64,000 nucleotides of DNA, from positions 1 to 64,000 of the forward strand of contig NZ_BOMZ01000018.1 in assembly GCF_016862455.1 (NCBI RefSeq), written 5' to 3'. This DNA is from Actinoplanes utahensis (GTDB lineage Bacteria; Actinomycetota; Actinomycetes; Mycobacteriales; Micromonosporaceae). The first letter of the stretch is position 1. The number at the start of each line of letters is the position of its first letter. Both the position numbers and the translations under genes were made by a program. The notes under the pieces were generated by a model. That model did not search any database, was not told where the DNA came from, and saw only the letters and a program-made list of their open reading frames with translations. Positions 1 through 9,097 of the stretch are shown here, piece by piece.

Positions 1-472
1 CGTGGTCGTCTCGCGGGCAGTGGCCGGCTGCTGCGGTCGCGGTTCTCGTGGCCGCGTCCGGTTCTCTGTGATTGTGTTTCGATAATCATCGATTCGCGGG
101 TTGCCGCCATCTCATGGCCGTGCGCGCCCACCTCGCTCTGTTGACGAGGTTCCTCTCGGTGGCCGCTGGTGCGGTTGTTTCTCTCTGGTGCGGCTGCGAG
201 TTCTGTGAATGCTGAGGCGGCCGTCAAGGGGTGGCCCGCGATGGGATTGTCGGGTCGGTCAGGGATTCGTTAAGTTCATTGGCTGATCTTTTCGGTGGGG
301 GTCGATCGTCCTTTCGGGCAGGGCTGCCAGCTGGGGTTTCAGCGGAGTGCAATGCCGCGAATGCATGGAGTGACTATTGCTGTGAGTTGCGGCATTTTGG
401 CGATTCGGGCCTTTCTTTGCGGCGCTGAAATAGGGATTCTTTGGGTACTCCAGGCTTACCTAAGGAATCCAC
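1..472. other. Upstream region without a recognisable gene
   Basis: No open frame here has a ribosome binding site and convincing codon use. The last 200 bases are noticeably less GC-rich than the coding sequence that follows, as expected of a promoter and leader for the secreted protein starting at 473. I could not fit a known riboswitch fold. Confidence 0.5.
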
Positions 473-3400
473 GTGCGTAGACTTCCGCGTATCCGGACCA
501 TCACCGCGATGACCGCGCTCAGCGTGCTCGTCAGCGGGACGTCCGTCGCAGCGGCGACCGACACCGCCGCGCCGAACCCGGTGCGCAACCTCGCGACCAG
601 TGCGGACAAGAGTCGCGTGAAGCTCGACTGGTCGTCGAACTCGGAGAAGGACCTGGCCGGCTACCTGGTCTACCGGGCCGCGGCTGCCGACGGCGAGTTC
701 GTCAGGCTGACCAGCTCGCCCTTCACCAGTTCCGAGTTCAGCGACTATGCGGCGCCCGCCGGCGTGGTCTCGTACTACCGGGTCACCGCGATCGACAAGA
801 CCGGGAACGAGTCGGCGTCGGCCGGCGCGAGCGGCACCCGCAAGGACACCGTCGCGCCGAGCGCGCCGAAGGGCCTGACGGCCACCGGGTCCGCCGCCGC
901 GGTCACCCTGGAGTGGGCCGACGGCTCCGAGCCGGACCTCGCGGGGTACGTGGTGTCCCGCGCGACCAGCTCCGGCGGCACCTACAAGCCGCTCACCGCC
1001 ACCCCGGTCGACGCCTCGGAGTTCACCGACACGACCGCCCCGGCCGGTTCGGTGTCCTACTACCGGGTCAGCGCGGTGGACCGCAGCGGCAACACCTCGG
1101 TGGTGGCCGGCGTGAGCGCGCTCCGGCCGGACACCGCCGCGCCGGCCACTCCGCGCTCGCTGAAGGCCACCGTCAGCAGCGGCAAGATCAAGCTGAAGTG
1201 GTCGTCGAACTCGGAGAAGGACCTGGCCGGCTACCTGGTCTACCGGGCCACCGCCGCGGACGGCTCCTACGCGCGGCTCACCGCGAACCCGGTCGACGAC
1301 ACCGAGTTCACCGACGGCACCGCCCCCGCCGGGCTGCCCGTCCTCTACCGGGTGATCGCGGTCGACGCGAGTGGCAACGAGTCGGGCCCGGCCACGGTCA
1401 GCGCCACCCGCCCGGACACCGTTGCTCCCGCCGCGCCGTCCGGCCTCACCGTCACCGCCGGAGCCGGGGCCGTCGTCCTGGACTGGGCCGGCAACACCGA
1501 GACCGACCTGGCCGGCTACCTGGTCTCGCGGTCCACCAAGTCCGGCAGCGGGTTCAAGGCGCTCACCGGCGGCCCGATCACGGCCTCCGAGTTCGCCGAC
1601 ACCACCGCCGAGCCCGGGGTCGTCCACTATTACCGGGTCACCGCCGTCGACACCAGCGGCAACGTCTCGGGTGTCGCGGCGGCCAGCGCCACCCTGCCGG
1701 ACGTCGCCGCGCCCGCAGCGATCACCGGGCTGAAGGTCAGCGCCGACAGCTCCAAGATCAAGCTGGACTGGTCGTCGAACTCCGAGTCCGACCTCGCCGG
1801 TTACCTGATCTACCGGTCGGCCACGGCTGACGGCGTCTACACGCTGCTCACCCCGGCGCCGCGGACCGGCTCCGACTACAGCGACAGCACCGCGATCCCC
1901 GGCCTGCCGACGTACTACCGGATCACCGCGGTGGACGAGACCGGCAACGAGTCGGCCTCGGTGAGCGTCTCCGGCACCCGGCTCGACAAGGTGGCTCCGG
2001 CCGCCCCCACCGCGCTCGCCGCCACCGGCACCGCCGCCGGAGTCACCCTGGACTGGGCCGACAACGGCGAGGCCGACCTGGCCGGCTACCGCGTCTACCG
2101 GGGTGGCACGCTGCTGACCGGCGCCCCGATCACCGGCTCCGTGTTCACCGACACCACCGGGCCGACCGGCTCGGCGGTCACCTACAAGGTGGTCGCGGTC
2201 GACCTGAGCGGCAACGCGTCCGGCTCGGCGACGGTCACCGCCACCCGGCCCGACGTGACCCCGCCCGCCGCCCCGGAGGGTCTGGCGGCCGCTGCCGGCG
2301 ACGCCCGGGTGGTGCTGACCTGGACCGCGAACGGCGAGTCCGACCTGGCCGGCTACCGGATCCACCGGGACGGCGTGACGGTCGTGACGGTCACCGGGAC
2401 GACCTGGACCGACACCGCGGTCACCAACGGGACGACGTACGCCTACACGATCAGCGCCGTCGACTCCACCGGCAACGAGTCCCCGGTCTCCGGTGAGGCG
2501 CGTGCCGTGCCGGCCGACGTGACCGCGCCCGCAGCCCCGGCCGGCCTGGTCGCGGCCGGCTCGGCCACCGGCGTCACCCTCGACTGGGCCGACCAGGCCG
2601 AGACCGACCTGACCGGTTACCTGGTCTACCGGGCCGGGGCCGCGGACGGCGAATACGTTCGGCTCACCCCCGAGGCGGTGACCGTCTCGGCGTACATCGA
2701 CGCGGCGGCGCCCGCGGACGCCGTCTCCTACTACCGGGTCACCGCGGTGGACCGGGCCGGCAACGAGTCGCCGCTGTCGGGTACGGCGTACGCCGCCCCG
2801 CGTGATGTCACCGCACCCGCCGCACCCTCCGCGCTGACCGCGACCGGCACCGCCGCCGGGGTCACCCTGGACTGGGCCGACCAGGCCGAGGCCGACCTCG
2901 CCGGGTACGTGGTGCACCGGGACGGCGTCGCACTGACCCCCGCCCCGATCACCGTCTCCGGCTTCGAGGACACCACCGCCGTCGCCGGGGTCACCTACGC
3001 CTACACCGTCGCCGCGGTCGACACCTCCGGCAACCCCTCGGCCACGGCGACCGCCTCGGCCGCCCGGATGACCACGCACGACCCGGTCGAGGGCGCCGAC
3101 GTGACAGTCGCCCAGGACGGCACCGGTGACCACCGCACGGTCGCGGCGGCGCTCGCGGCCGCCCCGGCGGGCGCGACCACGCCGTACGTCATCGCGATCC
3201 GGCCCGGCACCTACCGTGAGGTGATCACGGTGGACAAGCCGAACGTGACCCTGGTCGGCGCGACCGGCGTGGCCTCCGACGTGGTGATCAGCTACGGCAA
3301 CGCGGCCGGCACGGCGAAGCCGGACGGCACCGCCTACGGCACCTCGGGCAGCGCCACCGCCCTGATCAAGGCGAACAACGTCACCGTCCGGAACCTGACG

Positions 3401-5329
3401 ATCGAGAACTCCTACGCCGAGACCGGCACCGGCTCCGAGCAGGCGGTCGCCCTCAAGACCACCGGTGACCGGCTGGTCTTCACCAACGTGCGGCTGCTCG
3501 GCGACCAGGACACCCTCTACGTGGACTCGCCGAAGGCCGGCGCGCTGGCCCGGTCGTACTTCGTCGACTCCTACATCGAGGGCGACGTCGACTTCGTCTT
3601 CGGCCGCGGCACCGCGGTCTTCGACCGCAGCACCCTCAAGGCCGCCACCCGCGGCAGCACGTCCAACAACGGGTACGTCACGGCCGCCAGCACCGACAAG
3701 AGCCTGCCGTACGGCTACCTGATCACCGACAGCGTGATCGAGAGCGACGCCCCGGCCGGCACCTTCCACCTGGGCCGCCCGTGGCAGCCGAGCGGGGACG
3801 CCAACGCCGTGGCCCAGGTGGTCATCCGGGACACCGTGCTCCCGGCCGCGATCAAGGCCGCGCCCTGGACCGACATGAGCACCACGTTCTCGTGGCGGAA
3901 CGCGCGATTCGCCGAGTACGGCAACTCCGGCGCCGGCGCGGCGGTCAACTCCGACCGGCCGCAGCTCACCCTGGCGCAGGCAGCCCAGTACACCAAGTGG
4001 AACTACCTGGCCGGCTCGGACAACTGGAACCCGACCGGTGAGGCCGCGCCGCCGCCGCCCGCGGACACCACCGCCCCCGCCGCGCCGACCGGCCTGGCCG
4101 CGACCGCCGGGGACACCGCGGTGACGCTGTCCTGGGCCGCGAGCACCGAGAGCGACCTGGCCGGATACCTCGTCCAGCGGGACGGGGTGGCGCTCACCAC
4201 CAGCCCGGTCACCGGCACGGGTTACACCGACCGGACCGCCGTCAACGGCACCACCTACACGTACTCGATCACCGCGGTCGACACGTCCGGCAACGAGTCC
4301 ACGGTGTCGCCGACGGTCCAGGCCACCCCGGTCGGCGTCGTCCTGCCCCGGTACGACCACCTGGTCGCGGCCGACGGCACCGGCACCCACACCACGATCG
4401 CCGCGGCGGTCGCGGCGGCCGCCGCCGGAACCGCCGCCAAGCCCACCGTCATCGTGGTCAAGGCCGGCGTCTACCGCGAACTGGTCAGCGTCACGAAGAA
4501 CCACGTGCAGATCGTCGGCGCCACCGGCAACGCCGCCGACGTCGTGATCACCTACGACAACGCGGCGAAGACGGTCGTCAACGGCGTGGCACTCGGCACC
4601 GGCAACAGCCAGACCATGCTGGTCCGGGGTAACAACGTGACGGTGAAGAACGTGACCGTGGAGAACGCGTTCGTCGAGACCGGCGCCTCCTCGGAGCAGG
4701 CGGTCGCCCTCAAGACCACCGGTGACCGGCTCGTCTTCGACAACGTGCGGCTGCTCGGCAACCAGGACACCCTGCTCGCCGACAGCGGCAACGCCTCCAC
4801 GGTGGCCCGGTCGTACTTCGTGAACTCCTACATCGAGGGTGACGTCGACTTCATCTTCGGGCGCGGCACCGCGGTCTTCGAGAAGTGCACCATCCACGCG
4901 CTGAACCGCGGAAGCTCCAGCAACAACGGCTACATCACCGCGGCCAGCACGTCCGATCAGAACCGGTACGGCTTCCTGATCACCGACAGCACGATCACCA
5001 GCAACGCCCCCGCCCAGACCTTCCACCTGGGCCGGCCCTGGCGCGGCTGGACCGACGGGACGCAGGTGCAGAACGGGGTCACCCACAACTCCCGCGGCCA
5101 GGTGACCATCCGGAACACCTCGCTGCCGGCGGCGGTCAAGGCGACGGCGCCGTGGACCGACATGTCCCCGAACCTGTGGACCGACGGCCGGTTCTCCGAG
5201 TACGGCAACACCGGCGCCGGCACCGCCGTCAACGACCGGCGGCCGCAGCTCACCGACGAGCAAGCGGCCGAGTACACCGCCGAGAAGTACCTGGCCGGCG
5301 CAGACGGCTGGAACCCCACCGGCCGCTGA
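473..5329 (+). CDS. Secreted protein with ten fibronectin type III repeats and two pectinesterase domains
   Basis: Extracellular enzyme predicted to remove methyl esters from pectin, acting outside the cell on plant material. The GTG start lies six bases after AAGGA (462-466) and is followed by a short basic N terminus, a hydrophobic stretch and an A-A-A cleavage region, giving a Sec signal peptide. Nine fibronectin-III repeats of about 90 residues follow, each with a DLAGY-type core. The first pectinesterase domain begins near residue 873, a tenth repeat near 1200 and the second pectinesterase near 1298. Both catalytic domains keep the family motifs: GxYxE, QAVAL, QDTL, GDVDF(V/I)FG (near 1037 and 1456) and LGRPW (near 1099 and 1518). 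At 1618 residues it is several times the usual length of a bacterial pectinesterase. The fibronectin-III repeats are nearly identical in places, which suggests expansion by duplication. Confidence 0.93.
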   Translation: MRRLPRIRTITAMTALSVLVSGTSVAAATDTAAPNPVRNLATSADKSRVKLDWSSNSEKDLAGYLVYRAAAADGEFVRLTSSPFTSSEFSDYAAPAGVVSYYRVTAIDKTGNESASAGASGTRKDTVAPSAPKGLTATGSAAAVTLEWADGSEPDLAGYVVSRATSSGGTYKPLTATPVDASEFTDTTAPAGSVSYYRVSAVDRSGNTSVVAGVSALRPDTAAPATPRSLKATVSSGKIKLKWSSNSEKDLAGYLVYRATAADGSYARLTANPVDDTEFTDGTAPAGLPVLYRVIAVDASGNESGPATVSATRPDTVAPAAPSGLTVTAGAGAVVLDWAGNTETDLAGYLVSRSTKSGSGFKALTGGPITASEFADTTAEPGVVHYYRVTAVDTSGNVSGVAAASATLPDVAAPAAITGLKVSADSSKIKLDWSSNSESDLAGYLIYRSATADGVYTLLTPAPRTGSDYSDSTAIPGLPTYYRITAVDETGNESASVSVSGTRLDKVAPAAPTALAATGTAAGVTLDWADNGEADLAGYRVYRGGTLLTGAPITGSVFTDTTGPTGSAVTYKVVAVDLSGNASGSATVTATRPDVTPPAAPEGLAAAAGDARVVLTWTANGESDLAGYRIHRDGVTVVTVTGTTWTDTAVTNGTTYAYTISAVDSTGNESPVSGEARAVPADVTAPAAPAGLVAAGSATGVTLDWADQAETDLTGYLVYRAGAADGEYVRLTPEAVTVSAYIDAAAPADAVSYYRVTAVDRAGNESPLSGTAYAAPRDVTAPAAPSALTATGTAAGVTLDWADQAEADLAGYVVHRDGVALTPAPITVSGFEDTTAVAGVTYAYTVAAVDTSGNPSATATASAARMTTHDPVEGADVTVAQDGTGDHRTVAAALAAAPAGATTPYVIAIRPGTYREVITVDKPNVTLVGATGVASDVVISYGNAAGTAKPDGTAYGTSGSATALIKANNVTVRNLTIENSYAETGTGSEQAVALKTTGDRLVFTNVRLLGDQDTLYVDSPKAGALARSYFVDSYIEGDVDFVFGRGTAVFDRSTLKAATRGSTSNNGYVTAASTDKSLPYGYLITDSVIESDAPAGTFHLGRPWQPSGDANAVAQVVIRDTVLPAAIKAAPWTDMSTTFSWRNARFAEYGNSGAGAAVNSDRPQLTLAQAAQYTKWNYLAGSDNWNPTGEAAPPPPADTTAPAAPTGLAATAGDTAVTLSWAASTESDLAGYLVQRDGVALTTSPVTGTGYTDRTAVNGTTYTYSITAVDTSGNESTVSPTVQATPVGVVLPRYDHLVAADGTGTHTTIAAAVAAAAAGTAAKPTVIVVKAGVYRELVSVTKNHVQIVGATGNAADVVITYDNAAKTVVNGVALGTGNSQTMLVRGNNVTVKNVTVENAFVETGASSEQAVALKTTGDRLVFDNVRLLGNQDTLLADSGNASTVARSYFVNSYIEGDVDFIFGRGTAVFEKCTIHALNRGSSSNNGYITAASTSDQNRYGFLITDSTITSNAPAQTFHLGRPWRGWTDGTQVQNGVTHNSRGQVTIRNTSLPAAVKATAPWTDMSPNLWTDGRFSEYGNTGAGTAVNDRRPQLTDEQAAEYTAEKYLAGADGWNPTGR

Positions 5330-5343
5330 CCCCGCGGATCCGG

Positions 5344-5374
5344 ACGTCCCGGGCTCACCACGAGCCCGGGACGT
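5344..5374. terminator. Bidirectional terminator hairpin between convergent genes
   Basis: A perfect 13-bp inverted repeat (ACGTCCCGGGCTC and its complement) with a 5-base loop sits between the stop codons of the convergent pectinesterase and transglycosylase genes. There is little T-run, as usual in high-GC actinobacteria. Confidence 0.75.
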
Positions 5375-5376
5375 TC

Positions 5377-6060
5377 TCAGTAGGAACCGACGTCCTGGAA
5401 GTGATTCCAGGCGCCGCACGGGGAGTCGTAGCGGCCCTTGATGTAGCCGAGGCCCCAGGTGATCTGGGTGGCGGGGCTGATCTCCCAATCGTCGCCGGCC
5501 GAGGACATCTTGCGGCCCGGAAGGGCCTGCGGGATGCCGTAGGCGCCGGACGACTTGTTCTCGGCCTTGTAGTTCCAGCCGCTCTCGTGATCCCAGAGCT
5601 CGTTCAGGCAGGAGAACTCGCTGAACGGGAAACCAGACTTGATCATCAGGGCGCAGCCGATCTCGCGGCTGCCGCTGAAGGACTGGCAGGCGGCCGGGAT
5701 CGTGCCGGTGTAGGGGACCGGGCCGGTGCGCGCCGCCTTCTCCGCCGCGGCCTTGCGCTCCGCGGTGTCCTTCTTCTGCGCGGCGTCCAGCGAACGGGCG
5801 TGCGCGGCGTCGGTCCGGGTCAGGGCCGCGGCCTTCTGCTCGGCGGTCTGCTGCGACACGGCGCGGGCGGCCCGGTCGGCGACGTGCTTGGCCTTCCGGG
5901 CGACGGTGAGCTGCTGGGCGACGATCCGGGCACGCACGGCGTCGTCGGCCGCGCGGTCCCGGTCGGCGTGCCGCCCGGCCAGTTGAACGCCGCCGGCCAG
6001 GCCGGCCAACAGCAGCGCCACCGACGCGGTCCGGGCGCCCACGCTACGAAGTCGATTCAC
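5377..6060 (-). CDS. Secreted lytic transglycosylase-like protein
   Basis: Predicted cell-wall hydrolase of the SLT/lysozyme-like type, 227 residues. The GTG start is chosen because AAGGGA lies about 8 bases upstream; a longer in-frame start at 6114 lacks a site. Residues 1-30 form a signal peptide or membrane anchor. Residues 30-110 are an Ala/Lys/Arg-rich, probably coiled segment. The C-terminal 100 residues carry the transglycosylase-like fold, with Glu in ELWDHESGWN followed by GAYGIPQALPG, the pattern of actinobacterial resuscitation and aggregation-factor-like transglycosylases. Cysteines in the C-terminal domain may form a disulfide. The gene is convergent with the pectinesterase gene. 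Confidence 0.85.
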   Translation of the reverse strand: MNRLRSVGARTASVALLLAGLAGGVQLAGRHADRDRAADDAVRARIVAQQLTVARKAKHVADRAARAVSQQTAEQKAAALTRTDAAHARSLDAAQKKDTAERKAAAEKAARTGPVPYTGTIPAACQSFSGSREIGCALMIKSGFPFSEFSCLNELWDHESGWNYKAENKSSGAYGIPQALPGRKMSSAGDDWEISPATQITWGLGYIKGRYDSPCGAWNHFQDVGSY

Positions 6061-6188
6061 CGGTGATCCCTTCAACGACCATGGATCTTCCCCGGCGACG
6101 GGGGCGGTGTCCACCGGCGTTCTGCGCCCCGAAGGTGACGGCCGTCATGAACCGGGAGATCACGGGCGTTTTCGGTACGGCGTACCGC

Positions 6189-6995
6189 TCAGGGAAGCTC
6201 GAAAGGCAGTTTGATGCCCGTCAGGGCGTCGGGGCAGGGACAGGTGCGCTCGGCCGGAAGCTTCGCGACCGCGTCGAGGAGCACGTCCCGCAGGCGGGCC
6301 GTGTTGCCGGAGAAGACCGAGAAGACCTCCTTCTGGGTGACGCCGTGATCACCCTCGACGCCCGCGTCCAGATCGGTCACCAGAGCGATCGCCGTGTAAC
6401 AGAGCGCCAGCTCCCGGGCCAGCACCGCCTCCGGGTGACCGGTCATGTTCACGATCGTGCCGCCGATCGAGGCGAACCAGCGGGACTCGGCACGGGTGGA
6501 GAACCGCGGCCCCTCCACGACGACCATGGTGCCGCCGTCCACCGCGTTCACCCGGGCGGCGGAATCCAGCACCGTCGCCCGGCCCGCCGGACAGTAGGGA
6601 TCGGCGAACGACACGTGCACCGCGCCCGAGTCGTAGAACGTCTGCTCCCGCCCGCTGGTGCGATCGATCAGCTGATCCGGGACCACGAACGTGCCCGGAC
6701 CCAGCTCCGGGCGCAGGCCACCGACCGCGCACGGCGCGACGATCTGCCGCACACCCAGCGAACGCAGCGCCCACAGATTGGCCCGATAGGGAATCCGATG
6801 CGGCGGAAAGCGGTGGTCACGGCCGTGCCGCGGCAGGAACGCCACCCGGCGCCCGCCCACCTCGGCCACCGTCACCGGGTCCGACGGCGGGCCGTAAGGA
6901 GTGTCGACCACATGCTCGGTGGCATCGTCGAGGAGCGCGTAGAGCCCCGATCCGCCGATGACGCCGATCTCTGCTGCCGTAGGTGGCGGGTTCAT
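6189..6995 (-). CDS. mtnP: S-methyl-5'-thioadenosine phosphorylase
   Basis: Cleaves methylthioadenosine, the by-product of polyamine and autoinducer synthesis, with phosphate to adenine and methylthioribose-1-phosphate, feeding methionine salvage. The 268-residue protein has the family landmarks: GVIGGSGLY at residues 11-19 for phosphate binding, PRHGRDHRFPPHRIPYRAN near 54-73, EGPRFSTRAESRWF near 158-171 and NMTGHPEAVLAREL near 180-195. Length matches the family. AAGG lies eight bases before the ATG. The next gene (YqgE) is divergent, with a shared control region of about 110 bases. The closely related purine nucleoside phosphorylases are less likely given the TGHPE motif. Confidence 0.9.
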   Translation of the reverse strand: MNPPPTAAEIGVIGGSGLYALLDDATEHVVDTPYGPPSDPVTVAEVGGRRVAFLPRHGRDHRFPPHRIPYRANLWALRSLGVRQIVAPCAVGGLRPELGPGTFVVPDQLIDRTSGREQTFYDSGAVHVSFADPYCPAGRATVLDSAARVNAVDGGTMVVVEGPRFSTRAESRWFASIGGTIVNMTGHPEAVLARELALCYTAIALVTDLDAGVEGDHGVTQKEVFSVFSGNTARLRDVLLDAVAKLPAERTCPCPDALTGIKLPFELP

Positions 6996-7108
6996 GCACA
7001 GACCTTATCGGGGGGCGGAAACCCAAGCTAATGTGCTGAGCATGGCTACGTCGACTGGACGGCGGTAATCACGTGTTCGGTGAGCAGCAGCGGATCGGAG
7101 GCCGGTCG

Positions 7109-7666
7109 GTGGAGTCGATGACCGGTCAGCTGCTCGTCGCCACGCCCACTCTCAAGGACCCCAACTTCGACCGTACGGTCGTGCTGCTGGTGGCCCACGA
7201 GACGGGCGGCGCACTCGGTGTCGTGCTCAACCGCGCGACCGAGGTTCCGGTCGCCGAGGTCCTCGGCAACTGGGGCGAGCTGGCCGGCGACCCCGCGGTC
7301 CTCTTCGAGGGCGGCCCGGTGCAGCCGGAGTCGGCCATCTGCCTGGCCCGCACCAGACCCGACGTGAAGAAGCGGCTCTCCGGCTTCCACCCGGTCAGCG
7401 GCGCGCTCGGCACCCTCGACCTGTCCGCCGACCCGGAGCGCCTGCGCGAGAGCGTCACCGGCATCCGCGTGTTCGCCGGCTATTCCGGCTGGTCCGCCGG
7501 CCAGCTGGAGGACGAGATCGAGGCCGGCTCCTGGTTCGTGTTCGACGCCCTCCCCGGCGACCCGTTCGTGGAGCGCCCGGACGACCTGTGGGCCATGGTG
7601 CTGCGTCGGCAGGGCGACATCCTGGCGGCCGTCGCCCACTTCCCCCCGGACGTCTCCCTCAACTGA
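7109..7666 (+). CDS. YqgE/AlgH family protein (UPF0301)
   Basis: A conserved bacterial protein of uncertain biochemical role, 185 residues. The family opens with GQLLVATPxLxDPNFxRTVVLL, which is seen here at residues 5-25, and continues with GxVLNR and the GGPV segment (FEGGPVQPES). The start is taken as GTG 7109, because GGAGG at 7097-7101 is seven bases upstream. The ATG at 7118 is too far from this site and the GTG at 7073 has none. The gene is divergent from mtnP and is followed by the tRNA-Ala promoter. Confidence 0.85.
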   Translation: MESMTGQLLVATPTLKDPNFDRTVVLLVAHETGGALGVVLNRATEVPVAEVLGNWGELAGDPAVLFEGGPVQPESAICLARTRPDVKKRLSGFHPVSGALGTLDLSADPERLRESVTGIRVFAGYSGWSAGQLEDEIEAGSWFVFDALPGDPFVERPDDLWAMVLRRQGDILAAVAHFPPDVSLN

Positions 7667-7675
7667 GGGGGGTCC

Positions 7676-7705
7676 TTCGACGGCCCCCGCTGGGGTGTGT
7701 AATAT
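7676..7705 (+). promoter_or_regulatory. Probable sigma-70-type promoter of tRNA-Ala
   Basis: TTCGAC (-35, 7676-7681) and TAATAT (-10, 7700-7705) are separated by 18 bases, about 50 bases upstream of the mature tRNA. TAATAT stands out in a GC-rich intergenic region. Confidence 0.5.
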
Positions 7706-7756
7706 TTCCAGCGTGCCCGGGGGAAACACCGGGGACGCAGCAAGAACGCAGTGCAA

Positions 7757-7829
7757 GGGGCTGTGGCGCAGCTGGTAGCGCACCACACTGGCAGTGTGGG
7801 GGTCAGGGGTTCGAGTCCCCTCAGCTCCA
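7757..7829 (+). tRNA. tRNA-Ala (anticodon GGC)
   Basis: A 73-base cloverleaf. The acceptor stem is GGGGCTG paired with CAGCTCC, with the G3-U70 wobble pair that marks alanine tRNAs and discriminator A. The D arm is GCGCAGCTGGTAGCGC and the anticodon stem CCACA/TGTGG holds the loop CTGGCAG, giving anticodon GGC. The T arm is AGGGG-TTCGAGT-CCCCT. The CCA end is not fully encoded (ACCC follows). Its 3' half is the integration site of the element that follows. Confidence 0.95.
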
Positions 7830-7835
7830 CCCTTG
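7806..7835 (+). repeat. attL: 30-bp direct repeat in tRNA-Ala 3' end
   Basis: The 30 bases from the T-stem to just past the tRNA 3' end are repeated exactly at 13412-13441. This is the usual signature of site-specific integration into a tRNA gene, with the functional tRNA kept at this end. Confidence 0.85.
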
Positions 7836-7857
7836 AGAATTATGTAGCGATACAGTT

Positions 7858-7883
7858 CAGGCCCGGTCTTCCGACCGGGCCTG
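7858..7883 (+). terminator. Hairpin terminator after tRNA-Ala
   Basis: A perfect 11-bp stem (CAGGCCCGGTC and complement) with a TTCC loop is followed by ATTCGTT. It lies inside the element, so it replaced the tRNA's own terminator, which probably now sits beyond the right repeat. Confidence 0.7.
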
Positions 7884-7917
7884 ATTCGTTATAGGGGACT
7901 GGTAGGGGAACCGGGTC

Positions 7918-8337
7918 TCAGTTGAGGTTCGGATCCACCGGCGGCAGAGGCGGTTCGTCCGTCCCCCGGATCGTCAAGCAGTCCACGTACCCATCGGCGT
8001 ACCCCTCGCGATACGCCGCCAGCCGGGTGCCGGGGTCCGGCGCGTCGGTGCAGTAGGTCGGGACGGTGCAGCGTCCTACCGCCGCGCTGCGGCGCTTGAT
8101 GACCTGGGTCCGTTCGCCGGCGATTTCAGCGGGCCGATCGCTGCGGTGTTCCGCGCGGGCCACGACGACGACTACTCGGGCGCCGTTGCGGCCGAGGAAG
8201 AGGTCGACGTCGTTCCAGTCCCCAAAAATCGCGCAGAGCTTGTATCCGCGGCCGACCACGTAAGACATGCACTCCTGGGCGTAGAGGCCGTCACGCTCGA
8301 TGGTGGGCGGGATGAAGATGACTGCTTGGTCGCGCAT
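7918..8337 (-). CDS. Unknown protein of the tRNA-Ala element
   Basis: A 139-residue protein not assigned to a family. The ATG is preceded by GGGGAGAACC, a good ribosome binding site, which supports a real gene. The first 60 residues alternate strands and helices (AVIFIPPTIERDG, YKLCAIFGDWNDVDLF, ARVVVVVARAEH). The order recalls the N-terminal fold of serine recombinases (a beta strand, then a helix, then GY-x-IF-D), but the catalytic Ser motif is absent, so this is only a resemblance. It is transcribed divergently from the AlpA-like gene across a palindrome-rich control region, the arrangement of an element immunity or excision switch. Confidence 0.6.
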   Translation of the reverse strand: MRDQAVIFIPPTIERDGLYAQECMSYVVGRGYKLCAIFGDWNDVDLFLGRNGARVVVVVARAEHRSDRPAEIAGERTQVIKRRSAAVGRCTVPTYCTDAPDPGTRLAAYREGYADGYVDCLTIRGTDEPPLPPVDPNLN

Positions 8338-8456
8338 GGTTCTCCCCGAAAGCCTGTCCCGGGCTCTCCATCCCAGGACTTGCAGGGCTCTTGCTAGATC
8401 CTATTCTGCACTCTCTGCAATATCATCATCGCGTCCCGTGCATATAACCCTCATGA

Positions 8457-8600
8457 TTGATTCGTATCAACCGATCGGTCGAGAGTCATCTCGTACACTT
8501 GATCGAGTAAGTTTGAACTGATATTGCACTGTGCAAGGGGCCAAGTGGGCACTGCGCTAGTGCACAGTGCCCAAGTGGCCAGGGTCCATGTGGACCCTGG
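8457..8600. promoter_or_regulatory. Palindrome cluster in a divergent control region
   Basis: Four inverted repeats lie in 144 bases between the divergent genes at 8337 and 8624. They are TTGAT-TCGT-ATCAA (8457-8470), TTGCAC-T-GTGCAA (8524-8536), a 16-base arm pair with 13 matches (8539-8554 and 8565-8580), and a perfect 10-2-10 palindrome CCAGGGTCCA-TG-TGGACCCTGG (8579-8600). The surroundings are AT-rich for this genome. They are likely operators for the element's own regulators. Confidence 0.6.
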
Positions 8601-8623
8601 GCGTGCGCATAGCGTCAGACACC

Positions 8624-8830
8624 ATGCGCACGGGACGGCTCATGGGGGCGGCTGAGATCGCTCGCCGCCTTGGCATGGGCCGCACCCGCGCCAAGGTCTA
8701 CATGAACCGTCCAGACTGGCCCGACCCTCTCGATGAGCTGGAGATGGGACGGATCTACTGGGCCGCCGACATCGAGGTGTGGATCGCCCAGCACCGCCCC
8801 GACCTGCTGCCCGACGCTGAGGACGGATAG
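8624..8830 (+). CDS. AlpA/excisionase-like helix-turn-helix protein
   Basis: Small DNA-binding protein, 68 residues. The segment GAAEIARRLGMGRTRAKVYMNRPDWPDPL reads as an AlpA-type winged helix-turn-helix and is followed by the typical GRIYWAADIEVWI. Proteins of this type act as excisionases or as activators of integrase genes in integrated elements. The start is taken at ATG 8624 because earlier starts would place the perfect palindrome at 8579-8600 inside the gene. ATG 8642 is also possible. No integrase is present in the element for it to act with. Confidence 0.75.
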   Translation: MRTGRLMGAAEIARRLGMGRTRAKVYMNRPDWPDPLDELEMGRIYWAADIEVWIAQHRPDLLPDAEDG

Positions 8831-9097
8831 GTCGGCGGCCGGGCCGCCCATCTGGACCCGGCCGCCGACCTGGCGAACGACTACCTGTCGTGCTCCTCGC
8901 CTGTCCACCGCTTGGCCTGGTGGTGGCTGAACGCCGCTCCTCGGCCGCGCTCACCGCGGCTATCAGCGTCATCACGGCAGCATGACCGTCGTACTGGCTA
9001 CCGGGGGACAGCGCATATGCGGTCGCGCTGATCAACCCCGGTCACGCAGGCCACGCTGCCCAGAACCATCCACAGCCGCCAGATGGACGCCATGGTC

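Noticed and set aside
230..472. A cyclic di-GMP or cyclic di-AMP riboswitch before the pectinesterase gene
   Set aside because: The leader length would fit, but I could not place the conserved core bases of either class.
374..5488. Very long minus-strand open frame opposite the pectinesterase gene
   Set aside because: It is the mirror of a GC-rich repeated gene: low-complexity Gly/Arg/Val sequence, no domains, no ribosome binding site.
8567..8623. Longer N terminus for the AlpA-like protein from GTG 8567
   Set aside because: It would translate a perfect palindrome and adds no homologous residues.
8640..9035. Minus-strand gene starting MISATAYALSPG
   Set aside because: It runs antisense through the AlpA-like gene and has no ribosome binding site; only its first 50 residues look protein-like.
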